A DNA stretch of 64,000 nucleotides, from positions 1 to 64,000 of the forward strand of contig NZ_BJDK01000013.1 of NCBI RefSeq assembly GCF_005405105.1, written 5' to 3'. A program made the translations under genes and the position numbers. Positions 58,437 through 64,000 of the stretch are shown here, one piece after another (positions within the stretch are counted from its first letter, which is position 1; every line of letters starts with the position of its first letter). The notes under the pieces are model-generated. The model did no database searches and had not been told where the DNA came from. It saw only the letters and a program-made list of their open reading frames with translations. Origin of the DNA: Lactiplantibacillus dongliensis (GTDB taxonomy: Bacteria; Bacillota; Bacilli; Lactobacillales; Lactobacillaceae).

Positions 58437-58973
58437 TTAATCCACTTTGGGCGCTTGAGCCCAGTACTTGTCAATAAAGTCCGCACGACCACCCGCTTCT
58501 TGCGCCGCAAAGACGACCGGATTATTCTTATAAAAACGCTGATGTTCGGCTGCCGCTGGATAAAACGGTTGGACAGCCTCAATCTTAGTCACGATTGGTT
58601 GATCAAACAACGCGGACGCTTGCAGCTTAGCTTTAGACGCTTCGGCAATCTGCCGTTGCTGTGCGTTCTGCACAAAGATCACCGGGCGATAATTATCGCC
58701 ACGATCCTGGAACTGCCCCATGGCATCGGTTGGATCTGTTTGATGCCAATAAATCTCAACTAAATCCGCATAACTGACCTTTGCTGGATCAAACGTGATT
58801 TTAACGGCTTCCGTATGGCCAGTCGTATGGGCCTTAACTTGTTCATAAGTTGGATTTTCAACATGCCCGCCAGTAAAACCAGACACGACACTGATAATGC
58901 CCGGTTGGCTGTCAAACGGCTTGACCATGCACCAGAAGCACCCACCGGCAAATATTGCTGTTTCAGTAGTCAT
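58437..58973 (-). CDS. msrA: Peptide-methionine (S)-S-oxide reductase MsrA
   Basis: A 178-residue repair enzyme reducing methionine-S-sulfoxide in proteins. The nucleophilic cysteine is in [14 protein letters not shown], with [15 protein letters not shown] and [18 protein letters not shown]. The GCFWC form is common in Firmicutes. No msrB is adjacent. It lies downstream of aspS after a terminator. Confidence 0.97.
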   Translation of the reverse strand: MTTETAIFAGGCFWCMVKPFDSQPGIISVVSGFTGGHVENPTYEQVKAHTTGHTEAVKITFDPAKVSYADLVEIYWHQTDPTDAMGQFQDRGDNYRPVIFVQNAQQRQIAEASKAKLQASALFDQPIVTKIEAVQPFYPAAAEHQRFYKNNPVVFAAQEAGGRADFIDKYWAQAPKVD

Positions 58974-59016
58974 TTAGATTCCTCCAATTAAATTTTAATC
59001 TAAACTTAACACTATC

Positions 59017-59053
59017 TAAAAAGAACGTCCAGTCGGCTGATTGGACGTTCTTT
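59017..59053 (-). terminator. Intrinsic terminator after aspS
   Basis: On the minus strand AAAGAACGTCCA pairs perfectly with TGGACGTTCTTT around a ten-base loop, followed by TT. Confidence 0.9.
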
Positions 59054-59064
59054 CGGTGACCGAA

Positions 59065-60840
59065 TTATTTATCGTCAGGTTTGTTGATAAATAAGGCCAA
59101 ATCTTGTAATTGTTGGTCAGAAACTTCCGCTGGCGCATTGGTCATTGGTTCCGACGCCTTTGAGTTCTTAGGAAAGGCGATGACTTCACGAATATTGTCA
59201 TTACCAGAGAGCAACATGGCAAACCGGTCTAACCCAATAGCTAACCCGCCATGCGGTGGAAAGCCCATGTCTAAAGCATCTAGTAAGAAGCCAAATTGTT
59301 TTTGAGCACGTTCTTTAGTGAAGTCCAGCGCTTTGAACATCTTTTCTTGTAATTCGCGGGTATGAATCCGGATGGAACCGCCACCTAATTCGTAACCGTT
59401 TAAGACGATATCGTATGATTGGGCATGCGCCTTGTGGGGATCTTCACCGTCATTCAAGTAATGAACATCTTCTTCGTTAGGCATCGTGAATGGATGGTGG
59501 GCAGGTACCCAGCGGGCAATCCCTTCATCGTATTCGAACAATGGCCAGTCAACGACCCAAAGATAGGCATACTTGTTTTCGTCGATCATGCCTTGTTCCT
59601 TGGCGATGGCTTTCCGCAAATAACCTAAAGTATCCGAAACGACCTTGAAGTTATCCGCAGCGAATAACAGCAAGTCGCCTGGCTTGGCATCGGCAGCGGT
59701 CGTGATGGCTTCAAAATCATCCTTGAAGAACTTCGCAATTGGTCCGCTGAAGCTGTCATCGGTCACTTTCATCCAGGCTAAGCCCTTGGCGCCAAAGCGT
59801 TCAACATGACTCGCATACGCATCAATGGCTTTCCGTGAATACTTATCAGCGCCACCTGGAACGGCGATCGCTTTAACCACGCCACCATTCTTAATCGCCC
59901 CTGAGAAGACCTTAAAGTCCGTATCGGCAAAGAGGCTAGACATGTCCTTTAATTCCATACCAAACCGGACATCCGGCTTATCGGAACCAAAACGATCCAT
60001 TGCTTCTTGCCAAGTGATACGGGTGAATGGCGTCTTAACATCGACACCCTTCACATCATGCATGACTTTTTTGATCAAACCTTCCGTATAACTTTGGATT
60101 TCTTCCGCTGTTAAGAACGATGTTTCCATATCGATCTGCGTGAATTCTGGTTGCCGGTCGCCCCGCAAGTCTTCATCCCGGAAACAACGGGCAATTTGAT
60201 AATACCGATCAAAACCGGCACCCATTAACAATTGCTTAAATAATTGGGGTGATTGTGGTAAGGCATAGAAATGTCCTTGATAGACCCGTGAAGGGACCAA
60301 GTAGTCCCGGGCCCCTTCAGGCGTTGACTTAGTTAAGAATGGCGTTTCAATGTCATAAAAACCATTGGCGTCAAAATAACTGTGAACCGCTTGGGTGATG
60401 CCATTACGAATCTTTAAACCGCGTTGCATTTCTGGCCGCCGTAAGTCTAAGTAACGATACTTCAACCGTAATTCATCTGACACATTGATGTCATCTTGAA
60501 TGTAGAAAGGCGGCGTTTTGGCTTTGTTTAAAATCTTAGCATCATGAATTTCAACTTCGACTTTACCAGTCTTCATGTTCGGGTTAATCGCATCGCCATT
60601 CCGGCTAACTACTTTCCCTTGGACTTCAATCACGTATTCACCACGTAATTGATCCGCAACATCTAAAGCGGTCTGTGAGAATTCTTGACTAAAGACTAAT
60701 TGAACAATACCTTCACGGTCACGTAAATCAATAAAAATCAAGCTCCCTAAATCCCGGCGCTTTTGGACCCATCCTTGTAAGATGACGTCTTGACCCAGGT
60801 AGTCTTCATTAACTAACCCAGCATATGTGGTTCGTTTCAT
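59065..60840 (-). CDS. aspS: Aspartate-tRNA ligase
   Basis: A 591-residue bacterial-type AspRS. It has the anticodon-binding OB fold ([20 protein letters not shown]), class II motif 2 [18 protein letters not shown], a GAD insertion domain, and motif 3 [15 protein letters not shown]. It starts 19 bases after hisS and is cotranscribed with it under the T-box leader. Confidence 0.98.
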   Translation of the reverse strand: MKRTTYAGLVNEDYLGQDVILQGWVQKRRDLGSLIFIDLRDREGIVQLVFSQEFSQTALDVADQLRGEYVIEVQGKVVSRNGDAINPNMKTGKVEVEIHDAKILNKAKTPPFYIQDDINVSDELRLKYRYLDLRRPEMQRGLKIRNGITQAVHSYFDANGFYDIETPFLTKSTPEGARDYLVPSRVYQGHFYALPQSPQLFKQLLMGAGFDRYYQIARCFRDEDLRGDRQPEFTQIDMETSFLTAEEIQSYTEGLIKKVMHDVKGVDVKTPFTRITWQEAMDRFGSDKPDVRFGMELKDMSSLFADTDFKVFSGAIKNGGVVKAIAVPGGADKYSRKAIDAYASHVERFGAKGLAWMKVTDDSFSGPIAKFFKDDFEAITTAADAKPGDLLLFAADNFKVVSDTLGYLRKAIAKEQGMIDENKYAYLWVVDWPLFEYDEGIARWVPAHHPFTMPNEEDVHYLNDGEDPHKAHAQSYDIVLNGYELGGGSIRIHTRELQEKMFKALDFTKERAQKQFGFLLDALDMGFPPHGGLAIGLDRFAMLLSGNDNIREVIAFPKNSKASEPMTNAPAEVSDQQLQDLALFINKPDDK

Positions 60841-60858
60841 TAACTTGTTTCCTCCCTG

Positions 60859-62142
60859 TTATTTAGCTGCCAATACTTGTTCAACATGGTTAAAGACATC
60901 GGCCATGGCAACCTGGGTTTCTTCACCCGTTGCCATTGACTTCAAGTTAACCACTTCGTTTTCCAACTCGCTATCCCCAATAGTCATCGTGTAACGGGCA
61001 TTTAAACGATCGGCACTCTTGAATTGTGCTTTTGGCTTACGATCTAAGTAATCGCGTTCAGCGGTTAACCCGGCACCCCGGACAGCTTGAACCAACTTTA
61101 AAGTCGTCGCATTTGCGGCGTCACCAATACCGACCACGTAAACATCTAATTGATCATCAGTTGGAAAGGCAATCTCTTCAGCATCCATCAAGACTAATAA
61201 TCGTTCGACGCCTAAGCCAAAACCGACTCCAGAAGTTTCGGGACCGCCTAATTCTTTAACTAAGCCATTATAACGACCACCGGCACAAATCGTCGTGTAG
61301 CCTTGCCCCAGTGACTTCGAATTCGTCATGATTTCAAAAATCGTATGGTTATAGTAATCCAACCCACGTACCATTGTCGCATCGATTTCAAATGGAATTT
61401 CTAAAGCCGTCAGTAATGCCTTAGCTTGTTCAAAGTGAGCTTTGGCTGCTGGCGTTAAGTAATCCAAAATTGACGGTGCATCGGCCACGAATTTTTGATC
61501 TTCAGGTGCCTTGCTATCTAAGACCCGTAATGGGTTCTTGTGCAAGCGTGCTTTGGAGTCATCACTTAATTCTTCAAAATGTGGTTCCAAGTAATCAATC
61601 AGGGCTTGTCGGTAATCATCACGCGTTTGTTGGTCACCCAACGTATTGATAACTAGCTTTAAGTCGTTGAGGCCAAATTTTTTAAGTAAATTAAAGCCCA
61701 TGGCAATGACTTCAACATCTAAAGCGGCACTTTCACTCCCGAAAGCTTCCACCCCGAGTTGATGAAATTCCCGTAACCGACCTGATTGCGGCCGTTCATA
61801 ACGGAACATTGGTCCCATATAGTAGACCTTGTAAGGTTTCAACACTTGCGGACCATAGAGTTTATTTTCAACAAACGCCCGGACAACGCCGGCCGTTCCT
61901 TCTGGCCGTAAAGTAATGTGCCGATCACCCTTATCATGGAAATCGTACATTTCTTTAGTCACAATATCGGAAGTATCCCCCGCAGAACGTGAGAAAACTT
62001 CAAAATTTTCAAAAATTGGCGTCCGAATTTCTTTAAAACGATAGGTTTTAAAGACTTGACGCGCCGTTTCTTCGACATATTGCCATTTTTCACTATCACC
62101 TGGCAAAATATCGGCGGTGCCTTTAGGCCGTTGGTATCTCAT
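60859..62142 (-). CDS. hisS: Histidine-tRNA ligase
   Basis: A 427-residue class II synthetase. It has [15 protein letters not shown] at the start, motif 2 [18 protein letters not shown], the histidine motif [26 protein letters not shown] as motif 3, and a C-terminal anticodon-binding domain. The start ATG has AAGGAGG eight bases upstream (the frame extends six codons higher). It is first in hisS-aspS. Confidence 0.98.
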   Translation of the reverse strand: MRYQRPKGTADILPGDSEKWQYVEETARQVFKTYRFKEIRTPIFENFEVFSRSAGDTSDIVTKEMYDFHDKGDRHITLRPEGTAGVVRAFVENKLYGPQVLKPYKVYYMGPMFRYERPQSGRLREFHQLGVEAFGSESAALDVEVIAMGFNLLKKFGLNDLKLVINTLGDQQTRDDYRQALIDYLEPHFEELSDDSKARLHKNPLRVLDSKAPEDQKFVADAPSILDYLTPAAKAHFEQAKALLTALEIPFEIDATMVRGLDYYNHTIFEIMTNSKSLGQGYTTICAGGRYNGLVKELGGPETSGVGFGLGVERLLVLMDAEEIAFPTDDQLDVYVVGIGDAANATTLKLVQAVRGAGLTAERDYLDRKPKAQFKSADRLNARYTMTIGDSELENEVVNLKSMATGEETQVAMADVFNHVEQVLAAK

Positions 62143-62171
62143 CCTAATCTCCTCCTTCAATTCAAATCGAC

Positions 62172-62211
62172 AAAAAAAGCGCCCTTGATTGTTTATCCAA
62201 GGGCGCTTTTT
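62172..62211 (-). terminator. T-box-controlled terminator of hisS-aspS
   Basis: On the minus strand AAAGCGCCCTTGG pairs with TCAAGGGCGCTTT and ends in TTTTTTT. Its 5' side follows directly after the T-box sequence. Confidence 0.93.
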
Positions 62212-62395
62212 TGCGCGGTACCACCTTTATGAGCACTAACTGATAACGTCTGTGTTAATAACAGGCGGAACTTTTCGTTCACCTCAAAAGCGTCTCCTCA
62301 TTGCTCGCTATCCGGAATTCTCAGCACTACCGGTCTCTGGCTATAGCGTGGCACAATGCTCTTACTTTCTCTGCGGTCGATTTATTAACTTATGA
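62172..62395 (-). promoter_or_regulatory. T-box leader of hisS-aspS, apparent Asp (GAC) specifier
   Basis: The conserved T-box AGGTGGTACCGCGC lies at 62213-62226, before the terminator. Stem I pairs AAAG/CTTT and CATTG/CAATG, leaving an internal loop with an AGTA-type 5' strand (TAAGAG) and a 3' strand AGGAGACG. The codon in the expected place is GAC (62292-62294), aspartate, not histidine. A CGCTAT/ATAGCG pair lies above. Confidence 0.88.
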
Positions 62396-62398
62396 TTA

Positions 62399-62427
62399 AA
62401 GTTACACGACTCCGTTGGAAAAGTCAA
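62399..62427 (-). promoter_or_regulatory. hisS-aspS leader promoter
   Basis: On the minus strand -35 TTGACT, a 17-bp spacer and -10 TAACTT, just upstream of Stem I. Confidence 0.55.
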
Positions 62428-62469
62428 CTGACACCCGTAAAATGATGGCATAAAAACACGATTTATTAC

Positions 62470-62544
62470 GCTTGATGCTGGCTGGAACATAGTGGCCGCA
62501 TTTGGCAGCCAACCGACCGGCGACAATTTTAACTAGCATCAAGC
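62470..62544. repeat. Intergenic inverted repeat between hisS and the amidase gene
   Basis: GCTTGATGCT (62470-62479) and AGCATCAAGC (62535-62544) form perfect 10-bp arms. A nested GGCTG/CAGCC hairpin lies at 62480-62510. There is no T run. It lies upstream of both divergent promoters. Confidence 0.55.
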
Positions 62545-62617
62545 ATCGTTTCAGCACTTATTTAGTTAACCTTAACCGTTAAAATCGCTGACCGGCCTAA
62601 ACGCAGTTCCTAATTTT

Positions 62618-62626
62618 TGGTATACT
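62618..62626 (+). promoter_or_regulatory. Extended -10 promoter for the amidase gene
   Basis: TTGGTATACT contains a consensus extended -10 (TGGTATACT) about 50 bases before the start codon. No good -35 is seen. Confidence 0.55.
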
Positions 62627-62672
62627 AATGATTACGTGTTTTAAACTCAAAAAAATTTAGTTGGTGAAATCC

Positions 62673-63521
62673 ATGCAAGTCTTCAAACGCTACTGGCGAC
62701 AACTTGTCATTGCCGCCGTTTTTATCGGGCTCGTGGCCGGCTTCACGACCATTCTGGCCACTCATAATACTGCCGTCGTTAATATTGCTAACGTCAATAT
62801 TCGTAAAGGCCCCGGCATGAGCTACAACGTCACCGATTCAACGACCAAAGGAACCAAAGTGCATATTATGCGGCGCAAAAACAATTGGCTGTACGTCCGC
62901 TATGCCGATCATAAATTTGGTTGGATCGCCAGTTGGCTCGTCAATGAAAAGAACAGTCAATTGCATCAAACGACCAAGATCTCAGAAGCCACGATTGTGC
63001 TGGATCCAGGTCATGGTGGCTCCGATTCTGGGGCGCTGTCCAGTCAAGACAAAATGGAAAAGACCTATACGTTACGGGTAGCCCAAGTCGTGGCTAAGCG
63101 GTTACGCGCAGCCGGGGCCCACGTGGTGATGACCCGTGATAGCGATAAGTACGTTGGTTTAAGTGCACGGCCAGCCTTAGCGAACAAGTTACACGCCGAT
63201 GCCTTTATTAGCTTCCACTTTGATAGTTCGCCTGAAAATAATCAAGGTTCCGGGATTACCACTTACTATTATCACAAATCCACATCATTCGGCTTGGCAA
63301 AAGCGCTTAGCAGTAATGTCTCGGCCTTACCAATCAAAAGTAAAGGCGTTGAATTTGGTGATTTCTTAGTCATCCGTGACAATCAAGTCCCAGCCGTCTT
63401 AATGGAACTTGGGTATATCAATGACGATACCGACTTTAAGACGATTAGCTCACAAAGATATCCGAATGAAGTCGCCCATGCGGTCTATGCGGGGCTCTCT
63501 AGTTACTTTGCTAATCATTGA
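62673..63521 (+). CDS. N-acetylmuramoyl-L-alanine amidase with SH3b domain
   Basis: A 282-residue exported wall hydrolase cleaving the lactyl-amide bond of peptidoglycan. It has an N-terminal signal/anchor helix (about 9-27), a bacterial SH3 domain (VNIRKGPGMSYNVTDSTTKG onward), then an Amidase_3 domain. The zinc ligands lie in VLDPGHGGSDSGA, the Glu of KMEKTYTLRVA and AFISFHFDSSP; the catalytic Glu is in VLMELGYIND. The ATG is used rather than upstream in-frame TTG/GTG codons, which lack a ribosome binding site. Confidence 0.94.
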   Translation: MQVFKRYWRQLVIAAVFIGLVAGFTTILATHNTAVVNIANVNIRKGPGMSYNVTDSTTKGTKVHIMRRKNNWLYVRYADHKFGWIASWLVNEKNSQLHQTTKISEATIVLDPGHGGSDSGALSSQDKMEKTYTLRVAQVVAKRLRAAGAHVVMTRDSDKYVGLSARPALANKLHADAFISFHFDSSPENNQGSGITTYYYHKSTSFGLAKALSSNVSALPIKSKGVEFGDFLVIRDNQVPAVLMELGYINDDTDFKTISSQRYPNEVAHAVYAGLSSYFANH

Positions 63522-63566
63522 TAACATCAGTTATTGTTAGCTACAACCAAAAGCAGTTCAATTGCC

Positions 63567-63609
63567 AAAAAGGGTCCCTGTAATCAGTTAAGATTACAGG
63601 GACCCTTTT
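63567..63609. terminator. Bidirectional terminator between the amidase gene and zwf
   Basis: AAAAGGGTCCCTGTAATC pairs perfectly with GATTACAGGGACCCTTTT around a six-base loop, between converging genes. Confidence 0.95.
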
Positions 63610-63651
63610 GATTAATCATTATTAAAATTGGTACTAGCAAATTGCGTCATA

Positions 63652-64000
63652 CTAACGGTTTAGTAAGCCGCGTTCGACAAACCAAGTATCGGGTTGCCAA
63701 ATCCATTGATTGCCATTCTTAGCCACTAAATCAAACGCCGCTTTTGGTCCCATCGTCCCGGCCGCATAAGTTGGCAATGGTTGGTCATCTTGATCCCAAG
63801 CTTGTCGAATCGTATCCACAATCCGCCATGATTGAGCAACTTCATCCCAGTGGGTAAAGTTAGTTGCATCGCCGGTAATGATATCATGCAACAATCGTTC
63901 ATATGCTTCCGGTGTATTAGCCATCATTTGACTGTCATGCCGATACGATAATCTAATCGGCGTCGTCGTCGACTGGTTATCTAATGCCTTCCCATTCAAG
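63652..64000 (-). CDS. zwf: Glucose-6-phosphate dehydrogenase, C-terminal part (cut by window edge)
   Basis: The last 116 or so codons of an NADP-dependent glucose-6-phosphate dehydrogenase. TPEAYERLLHDIITGDATNF, WRIVDTIRQAWDQDD and YAAGTMGPKAAFDLVAKNG are the typical C-terminal segments. The gene continues beyond the window, so start and length are unknown. Confidence 0.95.
   Translation of the reverse strand, partial: LNGKALDNQSTTTPIRLSYRHDSQMMANTPEAYERLLHDIITGDATNFTHWDEVAQSWRIVDTIRQAWDQDDQPLPTYAAGTMGPKAAFDLVAKNGNQWIWQPDTWFVERGLLNR

Overview
The window is a densely packed chromosomal segment of a low-to-mid GC Gram-positive bacterium of the Lactobacillaceae, most like the Lactiplantibacillus plantarum group. 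This is judged from protein recognition, a 316-residue thymidylate synthase, the pfkA-pyk pair downstream of dnaE, a CtsR operator, T-box leaders and AGGAGG ribosome binding sites. The species cannot be fixed from the sequence alone. No rRNA, tRNA, CRISPR array, insertion sequence or prophage was seen.

Layout (almost everything is on the minus strand, so operons read from high to low coordinates). 1-13.5 kb: a surface/secretion set (S41 protease, YozE, YpmS, YpmR), degV, dfrA-thyA, an ABC-F ATPase, an unrecognised conserved-looking gene, dapB-cca, a HAD phosphatase, and a TPR protein. 13.5-20.7 kb: hup with a long structured leader, der, rpsA, cmk, a LysM protein, and ypbB-recQ. 20.7-26.4 kb: ribU behind an FMN riboswitch, then cvfB-xerD-ribT-scpA-scpB-rluB and a DUF441 membrane protein. 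26.5-38.6 kb: dnaE, pfkA, pyk, clpB under a CtsR operator, and trmK-nif3-pepT. 38.8-40.5 kb: a small plus-strand island, consisting of a 21-codon leader ORF, an XRE-type regulator with an unrecognised C-terminal domain, and a half-length O-antigen-ligase-like remnant. It is inserted between rpoD and trmK. 40.5-52.1 kb: the conserved 'macromolecular synthesis' supercluster read as rpsU-yqeY-phoH-ybeY-dgkA-era-recO-(T-box)glyQ-glyS-dnaG-rpoD. 52.3-58.3 kb: ppsR (plus strand), a teichoic-acid-type cluster (two CDP-glycerol glycerophosphotransferases and a TagG-like permease) overlapping nfo, and a YitT protein. 58.4-64 kb: msrA, hisS-aspS behind a T-box, a secreted N-acetylmuramoyl-L-alanine amidase, and the C-terminal end of zwf.

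Most genes are housekeeping: translation (glyQS, hisS, aspS, rpsA, rpsU, der, era, ybeY, trmK, rluB), replication and repair (dnaE, dnaG, recO, recQ, nfo, xerD, scpAB), central glycolysis, folate/thymidylate and lysine/diaminopimelate synthesis, and envelope building. The less ordinary material lies in the non-coding DNA and the plus-strand island. It includes a roughly 144-bp imperfect hairpin downstream of hup, three stacked hairpins in the hup leader, a perfect cre-like palindrome inside the ribU leader, an apparent aspartate (GAC) specifier in the hisS-aspS T-box, and terminator-like structures in the leaders of clpB and dnaG. I found no convincing undescribed multi-gene system. The best candidates for new biology are these RNA/DNA structures and the 38.8-40.5 kb island.
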